Positions 36,351 to 50,974 of a stretch of 64,000 nt of DNA are shown piece after piece. Under the pieces are notes generated by a model. It was given only the letters and a program-made list of their open reading frames with translations, was not told the DNA's origin and ran no database searches. The translations under genes were made by a program, and so were the position numbers. The stretch lies in NCBI GenBank assembly GCA_003254905.1, contig QANU01067059.1, forward strand, positions 282,445 to 346,444. Reading direction: 5' to 3'. Within the stretch, counting starts at the first letter, position 1. Each line of letters begins with the position of its first letter. This DNA is from Nissolia schottii. Its lineage: Eukaryota > Streptophyta > Magnoliopsida > Fabales > Fabaceae.

Positions 36351-37029
36351 TAGCCCCATAATCACACTATCTTGCACAGTAGTTCCCTTAAACCTCCACC
36401 TTAGTACCTAATGAGGTTCAAGTACGTGTATTGCACATCTTAATGAACGGAGCACATTACCAAGAGCGCACACGTAAGACAACCAGAAAAGAATGGCCAG
36501 ATTGAATGTTTTGAGCAACCAAATGGAATATGTACATGATTTCAGCAGTCATTTGCGTAATTTCAATAAACATTAACAGGAAAAAAAAAATTAACAAAGG
36601 GAAAATGGTTTTTTTCCATAATTTGTTATTGAAGTTAGAAATGCTCCTAGGAGTCTGCAGATGCATCATAACCTGTGCTTCTGCAGTTCTGCCCTAAACC
36701 AAAATATCTTCATGAACATCCTAACATTAGAAGCTTGCTACGAATTTCGCCATCAGAAGCAATCAAAAAATTGCAAATATGCCTTTTGCATACATGCTGT
36801 TGAAGTTTGTAGTTATTCATCCCAATCGATTACTCAAATGATCTTCTTCAGCATCCAGACTAAACCATCATATCCTCAAAGCCTGAATTTTTTACATCAA
36901 CCAAATTCTATGTGTTGAAAAATTTAAACACAGGTCCAAACTAGCTAATTGCAGAATGATTAAATCCATATGGAACACCAATATTTACGTTCACAACCGC
37001 AACTGGAGAGAGAACTAACAGATTCTGTT
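36351..37029. other. Intergenic, probably including the response-regulator 3'UTR
   Basis: This lies immediately downstream of the minus-strand response-regulator stop at 37030, so the right-hand few hundred bases are likely its 3'UTR. Nothing else is recognised. Confidence 0.45.
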
Positions 37030-40000
37030 CTAGACCGGAATGTGGTCTAAGGAATATCCATCAAAGTCAAACTCATTCTCACCTAGTCCAATGCCTTCCT
37101 GCGGCCAGAAACACACAAGAAAATCCGATTCGTTGGTAATGGAAACTTATAAGCAAGCTTGCAAATGTTTAGGGCCTACAGTAAGGAAGGAAGGAAGGAC
37201 CAACCTGTTTCAGAAGTGCGCTCATAAGATCCTCCTGCCCATATTGCTCGGGCAAGAGGTTAGTATGGGAGTTCGCATCATGAACTCTTTCAGTCTTAAC
37301 TCTCACCGAATTGTCAACAAGAAGTGGATTGAGGGGTTGGGTAAAATTTCGGAGATTACCTTGATCCATGCCTTCGCCTGTGGTGTACATAGCTTTTCCA
37401 ATTGAAGTAGCATCTCTATGTTGTCCAGTCTGTTGAAGAGAGGAAAAGCCCTGATGGACTAGAACAGATGGTGAGACTGAGACATCAACGTTACCTTGTA
37501 AAGGATTCGCATGCTGAGTAGCATCACATGTCAGGCTGGTGTTCGTTGTGTCCCAATCGTGGGACCTATGATGGTGGAGTTCGTTAAAAATATCATAATT
37601 TGGAACGAATCCGCCAGATCCTTTCATTCCCGAAGTAACTTCCTCTTGTAACGCACTTTTCGTCGAGATATTGGACATGCCTGGACTGCTTCCAAGAGGG
37701 AAACTACTGACTGACATTTCATTGGTTTGATTCATGGGAAAACTCAACAATGAAGAGCTTTGTGGAACTTGATTATAAATGTTGCCAGAACTAGCAATCC
37801 CATTTCCCGGAACACCGTTAGAAATTTCATTTGGTACTGTAGGCTGCAACAACGGTGATGGAAGCCGGTTAACATGAGAACCAGCGTTTTCGCTTAGCAT
37901 CTGACCTCGTGGCTGGGATTGACCCATCTGCATAAACAAGGGGCTTCGCGGCCCAGCAGAAGCATTAACTCGCATATTAAAGTTGCCAAGGGATTGGGTA
38001 GACTGGTGCAAATTGGCAAGCTGCTTCGGCTCCATGTTGGTAGGGATCCCGTGAAGCAAGTTCATCGGTTTACTGCAGCTCAGAGGTTGCATTTGCCCTT
38101 CGCCGAATCTTAATCCCGGGCTTTCAAAACTGAAAAGGTTCCTTTGCTCAACTAGAGACATGGGAATACCCGATTTCGCAGTTGACCTACTGAGTCCTGC
38201 CGCTTGAAGCTTGGCTAGACTGTGTGCTGGGAGCTGGCCAGCAACTGAAAGAGCTTGAATGTCAATACCATTGATTGAACTTGGCCCAAATGTTGCCTCT
38301 TGCGGACTCATGAAAGAGTTGTTCATGTTATTCTGCTGCTGGGAAACTCCACTCAGCCTTCGAAGATATAGACGGTATTTCTGCACCAATAACCAGATGA
38401 AAACGCATTAGCAAGAGCGAATAGTGTATAGACGAGTTCGGCAAAGAGATAAGTGCGGATAAAATTAATTATGGAGTCCTTCCAAAGTACATTTAACACG
38501 CAGCATGTAGTATCATACCTGAAGATGGCTCGCGACGTTTTCTCTGGTTAGTCCAGGAACATTCATCAATTCCAGAATCTTTTTAGGAACAGCTTCTGTT
38601 TATAAATCGAATTTGGAAACATAAGATGGGGCCCTTACATTTTAAATAAATCTCTAACAAATCAATCAAAGAATAGATAATTCTTCATATATAAGATATT
38701 CAAGGAAGTATTCCACGGGGTCCAAAAACTAATTTAGAAATAAAAACAAATTTGAAATGCTAAATCCACAAAAGGATCTTAATTAATTATTCAAACTAAT
38801 TATTTGGAAAACTTATTTGCCTATCTGTGAACAATCTACAAAGCCAAGATGGAGTTATCCCAAATATTGCAACCGAATACTAAAGATGCAAGAATTAAAA
38901 GTGCCGATTTGCTATGTTCGGGAGGGCTGCATGGAAAAGCGACAACATCGAAAGAGAACATTTTTTCAAGGATGCAATTATTTTAAAGCATGCAATTGAG
39001 GAATACATACTGTCAATTCCCAGTTGATTCACAGCAGCCATAAACTGTTGATGGAGCTCAACAGACCAAACGACCCGCGGCTTCTTTAACGTGGAACTAT
39101 CATCCCTCTCATCCACTTCTTCTTCCTCATCCCGCCTCTTCTTTGAGTTTCTCCCTTCATTTCCCGAGGATGAGTAATCTGCATCATCAGATGCCTTCTG
39201 CTGCCGATCTCCTTCATCTATGCTAGTTGATTGCTCCGGTTCTTTCCACCCATGCTTTCTCTTACGGACCACGTGCTGCCATATATTCCTCAAAGCCTCG
39301 ATGCGCACAGGTTTAATTAGGTAATCACAAGCACCGTGTGTCACACCCTTCATAACAACATGTTTCCCATCATCTGCTGACATCACTATAGACATCAAAC
39401 ACAAATGTGTCAGTCTCTACCTCAACTCAATCGAATCTAACAATTGATCTAAACTAATAAAAAAAAAGGATGCTCGCTTACTAATAACCGGAAGGTCCAT
39501 CTCCAACCCAATATGCTCCAAAAGTTTAAATCCGTCCATATCAGGCATGTGCACATCGCTTATGACAATGTCGAATCCATTCTTGTTCTCTCTCAAAAGA
39601 GACAATGCAATCTCAGCTCGCTTGCATTTTGTAACTGAAATGGTTCCGAAAATTCCTCAAAACTTAGAACCAAATGTGAAATTGCATGAATGAAACAAAG
39701 AAATAAATCTGGCATCAATTCATTCATGAAAGTTCATACAACAAACTCCAAATCCAAAGGTCTGCAAAAGGGAAAACAAAACAAAACAAATCTAGCATAT
39801 CTCAAGGTGAAAAGAAACATCACTCTGTACCATGTTAGACCAAATCAAACGAATCATAAAAGCAAACTTCAAAAACAAAGATGGCACCAGAAGAATCTGA
39901 AATGAAAGCAACCACAGATAAAAACAACATGCTTGGAGTGAAAATCCCATAACAGAATCCAAGATGTGATCACCAACTAGTGTCTTATCTGTATGCACAT

Positions 40001-40317
40001 AAACATTGAGAAATAAAAAGGTAAAGTTGCATGCTTTTTGCTCAAATTCGAGATGGGGTATCAGCAAAAAAACAACTTGAAGAGAGAGAATTCAGCAATT
40101 GGAGAGATAAAGATTTAAAAGAAAAAAAAAATTGAGGACCTTCATAGAGGCAAGCTTTGAGCATCCTCTCAAGGATCATGAGGCAGGTGGGGTCATCATC
40201 CACCACCAGCACCCGGAGACCCGCCGGAAACTGGCCGGAGACGGCGTCGCCGGACCTCAGAGGTGAGCTTGAACTTGGCGTTGACATGGATCCCTTGCAG
40301 TTGACACTCAGATTCAT
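37030..40317 (-). CDS. Type-B two-component response regulator (ARR1/ARR2-like), 6 exons, 675 aa
   Basis: A nuclear transcription factor that ends the cytokinin phosphorelay by activating target genes. Minus-strand exons are 40317-40140, 39634-39482, 39385-39011, 38595-38519, 38380-37205 and 37098-37030, all GT-AG with consistent phase. The receiver domain (about 34-150) has the acidic pocket DDD at 40-42, the phospho-acceptor Asp86 in VISDVHMPD and Lys135 in YLIKPV. An acidic/basic linker (about 160-208) contains KKRR. The GARP Myb-like DNA-binding domain (about 211-270) reads [29 protein letters not shown] and [17 protein letters not shown] long Gln/Ser/Asn-rich activation region follows. 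The last short exon supplies [18 protein letters not shown] and the IPV end; reading through the donor at 37204 would give a wrong tail. All key residues are intact and the length fits ARR1/ARR2. Confidence 0.95.
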
Positions 40318-41560
40318 GGTTCAGAGATCCAAACCAAACAAAACAAAACAAAAAAACACAAACACAACAGAACAGTGACAACAACGCTGTTCTTTTTCTT
40401 CACATAGCTGAAATTGAGAAGGAAGCGGGTTTAAAAAAAACTGAGGAGTTTGAGGAACTTGTTTGGAAGGAACAGAGAAAAAGGTAGTCCAATTTTCTCT
40501 TGATTAGAGCAGATATAATATATAATAGAAAAATGGAAAATTCGGGGCGTCTGAGTCTGATTCTGAAGCTGGTGATGCTGTTGTCACTGTTGCACGCTGA
40601 TGCTTAATTTTTGGGATATTTTTTTATTTGTTTCAATTATTTCATTATTATTTTCTCGTTATTACAACATTAAATACAATTTTCCAATCAGTCCCCTTAC
40701 CTAAGCAATTAAAAATGGAAAATTTTAAACTTTTTAAATTTATTTAATTCATTATTAGCTTAATAATTTTACTTTTTTTATAAAATTAAATTACTTGTCA
40801 CATTAATTTTGTGATCATTAACAAGTTGAAATTGACTAAACGAAAAAGGGTTTTATTTTCAGAATTTGTTTAAGAGTTTAAAATGAAAAATTATAAAAAT
40901 TTTAAGACGCAATGAAACTTTAAAAAGATTATTATTTCAATGATTTTTTTTCAAATAAGTACTTAAATAACACGCGTTAATCAAAATTTCCAAAAGCAAG
41001 AGTGAACCACTAATTTGATATGACTAATAATCAATCAATAAATTAGGGCAAAAACAACACGTTACACTTGAGACATGTGATTCCTCACAGATAAAACTTT
41101 GGAATTTTCTTATTGAAAAATAAATTGTTGGTCATGTTTAATTATTTTTGTAGTTTTGAGTATTATATTTTAAAGTTGGGTCTCACACTCTTGTGCTCGT
41201 GATCTAAAGGAGTTGATCCAACTCATTCATTGTATTAACTAACCCAACAAACACCTCGTCTCTTAAATCCACTTTCAACACACGAGCACAATGTCACAAC
41301 TCAAAACGGTTCTAAAGTGGTAAACTCTTGGTTACCGCAGAAGACAATGCAATTCTAATGATGATAGATTTTGTTGGTGATTTTGTTTTTATTTTGTATA
41401 TTATAGATTGATTATCTTCAAAAATATTGTAATAAATAGAAAAATCCTTAGAAAAACATTATCTACCGTAGAATACTCAAGTTTTTAAAAGTGGGTGAAC
41501 TTTTAATTTATTTAGTGTTGTTATAAATAGATAAATCTTTACATTCATTTTACTAACAAC
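40318..41560. other. Response-regulator upstream region and intergenic spacer
   Basis: The first roughly 250 bases beyond the start codon (40318-40560) should hold the 5'UTR and core promoter of the minus-strand response regulator. The rest is AT-rich with no feature recognised. Confidence 0.5.
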
Positions 41561-41569
41561 AGGGCAAAA

Positions 41570-44500
41570 ACGTCCAAAAGCAACAAGAAGCTAAAACCCC
41601 ACAATACAAGGGATCAGGGTACGAGCCCCATCAGCAAGCAAACTAATAGAAAGAAAACTAGGAATAAAATCAAAACTATGAAAGCCCCTGGATAATTTGT
41701 GACCATATTTATCCAAACAATCAGAACATGTGTTGGCTTCCCTAAAAACATGGTGAATCTGGACAATCCAATCCCTGTTGAGGATGTTATGGATTGCTCT
41801 AAGCATAGGAAAACAGGGATGACTAGGTTCCGAAAGATTAATAAGTCCCACCACAGACTTGGAGTCCAATTTGAGAATCACTTACTGAAAACCTTGAAGG
41901 GCTGCCTAAGAAATGCTAGCAAAGGCACCCCCTGAAACTCAGCAAAGGTGACAGAACAAGACCCAAGATTGTAGGAGAAAGCATCAATAAATCTCCCATT
42001 GCTATGCCTAAGAATACCACCACAAGCAGACAACGTATCGTGATTTTGGACATAATCATCCACATTTAGCTTAATCCAACCAGGTGGCGGAGGGTTCCAA
42101 GCTATATGCATAACACTATATTGGGGGACCGCAGACCTAGAAGAATGCAAAAGATCTATAGCCGACTAATAATCTTTGGAAGTAGCTACAGCAATAATAG
42201 ATAAGTCCAAAGATTGGATAGTATTGCTTTCAAAAACCCATTTATTCCGAGTTTGCCAAAGAATACTACAAGTAGTAGCAAAAAGGAGAGGCCAATTTGC
42301 CCCTTTTGTGAAATGAGCCCTCGTCGTAATATTCTCCTCCATCCACTCTTCAAGAAGAGACTGTAAGAAAGTATTGATATGAGAGCTATGAACAATGCTC
42401 TTCCACATCGCTTAAGCAACTCTACAGTCATGAAGCACATGGAGCATTGGTTCTTCAGCTGAACCACCAATGGGGCACATAGGATCCTCCGTCATGCCCC
42501 TAACCCACCAAGTTCTATTTGTGACAAGGGCCCCATGGGCAACATAAAAACACGAATCTGCTGAGGACCTTTGATCTTCCACATATCTGAGAATAAATCG
42601 TTATGGCCTCCATTACCCATCCTAATAACATCATAGGCAAAGTGAATGTCGAAAGTTACCTTAATTGTCGGTAACCAACCAATAGCATCGAGACCTAACG
42701 AAGAATCCAGAGCCTGTACGAAAACTTTTCAAATGAACCAGATGATCCTCCTTACGAATAAGAAAAATAAGAGTCTCGGCCACCTCCGAAGCAACGAAGC
42801 CTGTGCAAAATGTTGAGTCCATCAATTGCCATAAATCATGACCAACTAGATGTAAATACTTCTTAAAAAAGATTGGTTGAAAGCCATTAGGAGCTAGAGT
42901 TTTATAAGAACTCATGCCCATAACAACTGCATGCACCTCCTCTGTAGTAACTGGGGCAAAAAGCTGATTACTCCCTTCACGACAGAGACAAGGTATACTG
43001 TCAAGGCTGAAGAAATTTAAGTCTATATCCTTTATAACGACAAAGAGATTCTTATAGAAGGAAGAGCCACATTCCTGAGAACCTCCTCCTCAATAGACCA
43101 CGTACCATTATCACAAAACAGTCCATGGATCTTGTTCCACTTTTGATGAACCACTATTTGGGCATGAAAGAAACATGTATTCCGATTGCCAAAGTGACCC
43201 AGTTCTCCCTAGATTTCTGGAACCAAAGTAACTCCTCTAGGTAAAGGACTCCAGAGACTAAAGCTCCTTATGCAAAGAAAAGAGGTTATAGGATTCCCAA
43301 GAATCCATATTCCGCTCCACCCCTTTAATATGTGCCTGCAATTCCTTTTCCTGTGAAAAATGCTGTCAAAACCTTATTATTAAAGATGATGGATTTCTCC
43401 TTTACCCCATCTAAACCATTAGTGATTCCATGAATTATCATGGCTCAACCATCTTGAACCACTCCATTATACTTAGGATGGGACATCCATGCTACCTGAA
43501 AATGGAAAGGACAGTGGCCCTAGCAGCTCCTAGACTGGCCATTGCTCCACAAAATAGTGGGTAAGTGATCAAAATATAAGCAAAATAACACTCAACATAG
43601 GCCTCAAGGAAAACCAGCCTCCAGTCAGCAGACACAAGTACCCTGTCCAAGCGCTTGTGAACCAAGTGACCACCATGAGCCTTGTGAACACAAGTGAAGT
43701 TGTTACCAATAGCACCAACATCCATGAGCTAGCAATCACTAAGAACCTTAGCAAACATCTCCTATCTACTAGCAGGAAAGAACCCATTCGCATCTCCGAA
43801 GGAAGAAGTATCTCATTAAAGTCCCCTATAAGAGCCCAAGGACAAGTGACATTATACTTGAGAATGTGAATATGGTCCAACAAATGGCTACAAATCAACA
43901 GAATGAGGCTTGCAAAAACTGGGCTCATCACCCATCCCGTCTCTTTATCGTCAAACTTCACTGCCACCATCTGTGCATGGATATCCTGAACGAACAACCC
44001 CATACCCCCCCCAACTTGAGCCAGAAACTAGATATCCTCACTCTAACCCATATCCTTTGCCACTGCCGCCACATAATGACCCAAGTTCCTCTAAAACCTC
44101 TCTAAGCGAGAAAAAAGGGCAATGGGTCCCCAACATGAACACAAAAAGGGTGATGTCGATGCACCAAGTCACACATATGTTGTCGGCTCCTCCTATTCAA
44201 AGCACCCTAAGGTTTTAAGACAAAATGCTTTTATTCACACTAAACATCAAAAAATAAATAGACATATAGAGGACTACTCCTCCCCTAAATCTGTTCTAGC
44301 CCTCGATCACCCTCACCACCTCCTACATCATATTTAGAGTTCTTATCCCCTTCCACATAAATTGTAGTAATAATGACTATTGCCATTATCTCTAAACCTG
44401 CTGCCACGGATCTAGCATCGACCGACGAGGCCTGTAGAGAATATAGGCAGGATCTCATATTCTTCCCACGAGGGTTTGACTGATCCTCGTTCTTCCCACC

Positions 44501-45840
44501 TGACTCTACCATAGAACCCTTCTTATGTGCCTGAACAAGTGTAGAAGAACCCGATCTGGCTGCCTTCATTGCATTGTGAGGGGCCCTAGAATACTCATGT
44601 GCGATTGGGCATGTGGTCCACGCGCATTCTAAGGCTTTATCATATTTTGCTAATTTCCGTTATCACTATTGCGAGCCCTACCCTTAGTGACATTGCCTGC
44701 TCTTTGATTTTCTAATTTGTACCACTTACCCACCTCATGATTGTTGTTGGGCCCATACAATGTGCCAACTATAGTCTTTCCAAGGTCAATGCCACAACTT
44801 CTGGGAAACATTAATAGCATTAACGGTTTCCCTTTTTGAATTATCATTGATTCCCTAATTTTGTGTTGTTGGAAACACCTCATGTATCTCGTTAGGATCA
44901 TCATGTAATAAATTAGTGGGATTCTCGAGATTCAAATCAGAACTCCCCAGTGAGAGGGATTTGCCAGCTATTGCTTGAAATTGCATCGCCAACTCACCAA
45001 CCACCCTACTCCAGCTACTCTCCCTAGTATACTAATGGCTAACATGGCCATAACATCTACAAATACCAGAAATAGGATGTGAACTCTCATACTCCATGTC
45101 ATACTAGAAATCATCAACAAGAACCTTCTTCGTCATAGGCAATGACAAGTACACCTCTATACATGCACTTGCAAACTTGTCGTTTCCCTCATCTTTGTAG
45201 TCAAGTCTGCCTTAATGGGTTTCCCCACCGCCAAAGGAATATGACAAATTGATTTCACACGATATTATGAGATGTTGAGTCCAGTTAAGAAAATCCACAC
45301 CATGGTAAAACCGAAAGCTTTCTCATGAGGCCAGAACGTCGAGGGTCCATTACTTCACGGTGAAGTAACTATCTGCTATTATCCACAGGCCACCCTGAAT
45401 CACCTTCTCCCAATCCTTCGCCAAATCAAACTTCACCAAAAAATACCCAAAGTCAACATCCATGACTTCATACCCTCTTTTCAGCCGCCAAATGACTTTC
45501 AGCTTGAGTGACATGCCATACAACATAAATTCTTTCCAAGGCACTTCACCACCAAAGCCTCATGATAAGATACTAAAAGCATTATTCTCCCCTCCTTTGA
45601 GAACCTAACCGACGGTGGAACAAGGTCACCTTGTTTGCCACTAACCACCGCAAGCCTATCCCCATCCGAACCCTCATCGACAGAGAATGGTTTTGGCATA
45701 GACAAACCAATCACCTTATCCCTAAATGATGCTTTCCAAACCCCACCCTTGACACCTTTCCCACGATGGTCCTCCACCCTCTTCCCTACACCCCACCCTT
45801 GGCACTCTCCCCCTAGACTCTCTCGATCTAACTAGAAATG
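41570..45840 (-). mobile_element. Degenerate LINE (L1-like) with both ORFs but RT core deleted
   Basis: Read on the minus strand, ORF1 appears at 45777-45350 with a DUF4283-like region (KVIWRLKRGYEVMDVDFGYF, FDLAKDWEKVIQGGLWI). A CxxC-type zinc knuckle (GICRCYGHVSH) follows near 45060. The endonuclease lies at 44003-43492 (PWALIGDFNEIL, the catalytic Asp/Asn signature, then DRVLVSADW). The linker and RT start lie at 42936-42661 (VHAVVMGMSSYKTLAPNGFQPIFFKKY). The next recognisable part, at about 42480-42420, is already the zinc-finger/RVT linker, followed by RNase H (42150-41600: GWIKLNVDDYVQNHD, GGILRHSNG, LKLDSKSVVGLI, HHVFREANTCSD). The central RT palm, normally several hundred bases with the F-DD motif, is absent. 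Multiple stops and frameshifts are present. Confidence 0.87.
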
Positions 45841-48800
45841 TCATTGTGTTTCTCCCTCACTCTCTATCTCCATCTCTCCCTATATTAAGAGTATCGATTT
45901 ATAAACTTGTAATCTTAATCTAAATTGATATAATATTACTTGAATAAATTTATCAAGATTGTATTAATAAAATTATATAATTAAGATTACTATAGTAATT
46001 ATAGCTAGTAATCAATTTTCAATCAACTTTGTATGAAATTATAATGACATTAATGGTTTTTTTTCCTATAATTAAATATAAGACTTAAACTCAAAAGTGG
46101 GCAAACAAGAACAATAACCTACTGAGACTCCACAAAATCGTTGCCCAAGATGAGATTAATGGTAGCAACAACAAATTTCCAATACAGATGTCTTAAGTCA
46201 AGCATGAAAAAATTACAACAACTTCCGTTTTTAGGTGCGACTTTCTTCAGAGTCTATTGAAATTATACTGGCCTTTTTTTTATTTATAAATTTAAAAAAT
46301 CACTCTCACATCTCCTACCTTCAAATAATTTATAATATTCTAAGAGTATCCTTATGTTGAAAAGGCCCTGATAGTAATTAAATAAACTGAGATGAGTCCT
46401 CCATTTTATATTTAATTAATAAAAAAATGTAATTGTAGTTATGGTGATAAAAATACTAAACAATTAAACTATGGCACTTCATTTTGAACTTTTATGCTTA
46501 GTAGTTGAAATTATTACTAAATGATCAAGTTAAGAATTAAAAGTAGTATAAAGTATATATGAATTATTTTTCAATGGTATGAATTGAGGATTATTGAATT
46601 AGAACTTCAACCAACGTACATACTAATTAAGATAATTAGAGGAGCAATTCTAATTTCATACCTCAATTACAAGCCTTATATATAGCTCCCTCTCTAAGTT
46701 ATAACTTCTGTCCTTCACTAATAATCTTAAGGTAAATTTGTTTATATATTATTATTTACAATTAATTATAACAAGCATATATATTAAGCTAAGCATAAAC
46801 CAATACATGTGAGGGAGAATCATGAACCAATAACAAAATGCTGCAAGCCAGATCATGGATTTGACTAACAAATTATCCCTCAATTAATTGAATCAATGGC
46901 ATGCACCTTGACATGCACATTATTGTGGAAACGTAACCAAGCATACGAATTAGGACATCTGCAACTTTAGTTCCTTGCAAATAAATTCAACAAGAATTAG
47001 TTAAAAATAGCATTGTGTGATCAAATTCATATATATATATATATAGCAAGAAAATAGTGATTTTCTCATTCCAAAGCAATGTTGCTAACTTGCCATGGCA
47101 ACCAACACAATGGACGTGGGGTGGTTTATATTTCCATTTTTAGTGTTACTAGAGTGTTCATCTCATGTGAGAGATTCTTACATTAGCACAATTTTAATAT
47201 TTTATATTTAAGTATATTTACAATAAAAGTAAATTACATCAACTTTATTTAATATATATATATATATATATTACTGTATGGGTGTGTAACTAAACATGTA
47301 TAAATATGAGGTGATAGACTTGTGTATCTAAAAATCTATCTAAAATTATGCAAGTTCTAATGTATTATTTACTCTTCTTTCAATTTTTGCTTCAAAAAAG
47401 CATTTTATTAAAGAGAAAATCATGATATTTGGGATTAGGTAGAAATGAAGGAGAAAATGTATAAAATAAAGGGTAAAAACTAAAAACAATCACTTTTACG
47501 AATTTTATTATGACTCAAGTTCATAAAAAAAATTTAACTTGAAAAATTATTTTTTCATCTATTTTTAATTATCGTTTTTTGACTTTCAAATACATTATTG
47601 AATGAATGTATTTAGATTGCATCCATATACATTCAGTCAATAATATATCTAAAAATTAAAAATAACAACTAAAAATGGACAGAATAAATAGTAATTTATT
47701 AAATGGGAAAATTTTGTGACTTAAATATCGCGTTGAATTCCGTAACTCATAAAATGTTATCCTTTTTAACCTTTTTAATAGTTTTACTCATCTATCAGCA
47801 TTTAGTATTAAACGCAAAAAATATCATGACTCGAGCTTATCAGGAGAACTCAACCTAAAAAGTGAGTCCATTAGATAAAAGAAATTTATAACTTTTCAGT
47901 ATGGCGTTGAGTTTTGTGGTTGAATATTGTTCAACGTGGACTCATAACCGATTTCAAGCGCAATGGTTAATGATACCAATAAAGTTCAATAGGTATGTTG
48001 TTGAAAACCTTTATGATTTTGAATTGGTGAAAGAAGAGTTGAACTGGTAACTCTGCTTTATTGGAGGGACCCCAATCCAAAACGAATGATAATCGTTTGC
48101 ACTATGTGCAGTGTGCACTCTGACTCTTTTGTTTGTTTTCTGTTTTTCTTTTACTCAAATTTATTTGATTTTCTAATTTTTGATTGGTGGTTTATCGGTG
48201 CTTCTCCCCTGAACCAACACGTGTCTCGTAGTTCTTGTTCTACCGGATAAGGTTTTCCTTGTCTGATATGTATCGTTCTATCGCTATCTACTCTTAAAAT
48301 AAGTGCACTCATGGTCTTACATGTTTTGGGACCTATCTTGTAAGGAAATTGTTACGTCGAAATAGTTTTTAAAATTTACGGCATCAATAAAATTTATTCT
48401 TAAAATTTTTAATTATCAATTTTTTTATAATTAATAAATATCAAATAAATTAGTCATTTTGTAAGTCTATTTTAATAATTAATTTAATTAATATTTATTA
48501 ATTATAAATATAAATTTGATCCATCTAAAACTATAAAGATAAATTTAATTGATACTATAAACTTTAGGATCTGATTTAATGTTTTACTCACATTGTTGTT
48601 TAGACGTAGTTATCCGTGTGAAATCGATATTGAGTATTAATGTATACACATGAATAGAAAATTTATATTATATAATTAGAAAGAATCGAGTTTATATACT
48701 CAAAATATTATGTCTAAATAAACAGGACTCATGTAACAAACTAAAAAAAATGATAATGTCAAATTGTTCATAGAGAGAAAAGCTCAAATTTAAGTGTAAA

Positions 48801-50037
48801 TATATATAATACTTAAATCTCATACTCATACGTACAAGAATAATTGTACATGGTGGGATAAGTTTTGATAGGTTGATTTTAGTCTTAATACTAACTTTAA
48901 CTTTAGCTCAAAAGTTAATTCAAAAAGAATAATGATCCAAACGATTATAAAGATTATATTCATTATGTATTGTTTAACTACGTGGAGTCAACAAATAACT
49001 TTTTTTATTTGATTTTTTTTGCGTTCAATAAAATTATCAACATCTAAATTTTATCATTAAAAATTCAACTAATTTATTTTGACATAATTGAAATCTTTGA
49101 AGGAAATAAGGTACCTCTAGCAAAAGAAGTTTTATTTCAAAGACTCAAACATGAGACCTCTTGATTAAAACTTGATTTGAAATGAACCAATTAAAATTAT
49201 GGAAATTAAAAATAATGTAAGACTGAAAATGGAAAAGATAAACAACATAGAGGAAAAATTTTATAGGAGTAATTCCTTAAATGAGCAAACAAGGTAATCG
49301 AATATTTAGTTAAAATATAGTATTTTTGTGTTCTTTTCAATGCAAGAAAAGCAGTGAAGCATGGGGGCAAAAGCAGCATTCATAATGCAAAGGAACCTTT
49401 TCTGTCTTACGACGAATATATACACAAATAAACAAATAAGGGCACACAAGAAGCACTTTTACACTGAAAAAGTGAGAAGCGAGTGCAGAATTAAGCAACA
49501 CAACACAACACAACAAAACTCTCTAGTAAACGGCCAAACTATATAAGCTCCAACTGTCACTGCCATACCTATTCTCTTGGCTTTCGCCTTGCCCTGTACT
49601 ACAGATTCAAATCTCAAAGTTCATGATTTCATATTTGTCATTATAATAATAATGAATAACAATAATAATTATTTTTTTGCTTTGTTTAACTATTTATCTA
49701 TTTATTGTTTTTCAGTGTTAGCTAATAAATGAGGATGTATATTATAGAATAGAGAAAAACATATTTTATATGCTTTTAAGGAAAGTGGAATATTTGTGTA
49801 GCAAGAAACAAAGAGTGAGAGTGAACGAGGCGTGCCAGGTGGCAACCGTAGAAGTTGGACAAAAGTCGAAGCAACTTTTCCTGACTTTTTGTTCGGAGGA
49901 TTGCTATTTGTAACGTGAATGTGAGTGTGTGTGTGTGAGAGAAGGAAAATCAATGTATAAATAACTTTTTTATTTTATTTGTGCAGGTTATTGATGTATT
50001 TTAAAAATATGCAGAGTTTAGGGTTTAAGATTGTACA

Positions 50038-50077
<40 letters not shown>

Positions 50078-50223
50078 GTTTTTTCATATTGTGGATCACT
50101 ATATTGAGGTGCCAACTTAGTAGAGTTTATGAATGAGTGATGATATGTATTTTTACAAATTTCTCAATAAATCCTTCTTCACGCCATTTTTTTGTGTACA
50201 TATATAATAAAATTAAGTCTAAC
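45841..50223. other. 4.4-kb AT-rich intergenic region
   Basis: No gene recognised. It contains microsatellites: (TA)n at about 47030-47045, 47254-47271 and 50042-50076, and a (GT)n at 49921-49938. Most short frames are low complexity. Confidence 0.6.
50042..50076. repeat. (AT)n microsatellite
   Basis: An uninterrupted alternating at-repeat of about 35 bp. Confidence 0.95.
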
Positions 50224-50620
50224 TATGGTTATCAAACCCGCGAGTTTAAGTAAACTCGCGAGTTTAAGTAAACTCGTGGAGCTTTCGTAAACTCGGATCG
50301 TAAACTCAGATCGTAAACTTATACAAATTTACCTATTATTAAAAAATATTTAAAAATATTTTAAAAAATTATTATGCTACAAAAATATATTTAATAAAAC
50401 TTGAAATTCATAAATATTTTTAACTCCATAACAAAGCACTAATGAAGATGAAATATATGAGTTCTAAGTTCAATTCATAGATAATATATAATACATATGT
50501 TTGAACAAGAACATATTCTCCTCCACATAAACTTAATGACAAGTAAAATCTATCAACACAAGAGAGGGACGGTGTATTGAGTAACCAACATAACAAATGT
50601 ATATAAAGAACAATGTCACT

Positions 50621-50940
50621 TATTTTTTTTACAGAAGCAGTCTGCTTCGAGCAGACAACAAAGAATTCGGTGATGAGTTCGAGGGGCATGCCCTTTGTTT
50701 TTGGAACCTTCAAGAACATAAATATCCAGGAGATGACACACACAACAACATAAATACCGAAGATACCAACAATTCCCATAGTACTGAGCATCACAGGAAG
50801 CGAGCATGTGACGAAGATGCCTCCAATCCAAAATACTAAAGTACAGATAGCGATGCAGAGGTCACGCACCCTAGTGGAAAAGATCTCTGAGAAAATGATA
50901 AAATACATACGATGGATTAGGAACGAAGCACAATGGCACT
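50621..50940 (-). pseudogene. Fragment of a tonoplast sugar transporter (TMT/TST-like), C-terminal end
   Basis: The minus-strand translation from about 50890 gives SEIFSTRVRDLCIAICTLVF, then ISWIFMFLKVPKTKGMPLE and ITEFFVVCSKQTAS. This is the C-terminal part of a major-facilitator monosaccharide carrier, closest in wording to the plant tonoplast TMT/TST group, whose C-terminus reads EFFxVGAKQAA. Just upstream, VPNP at about 50915 and the FIIFSEIF frame are offset, so a frameshift separates them. Only the last two or three membrane helices are present, with no start and no upstream exons. It sits inside the TIR element at 50224-51148 and is most simply a captured piece of a host gene. Confidence 0.8.
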
Positions 50941-50968
50941 ACAGAGCACGATTGCATGTGCAGCTGTA

Positions 50969-50974
<6 letters not shown>

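Noticed and set aside
37169..37204. Response-regulator ORF continuing past 37205 to a [12 protein letters not shown] end
   Set aside because: This reads into an intron. Splicing 37205 to 37098 gives the conserved [15 protein letters not shown] tail.
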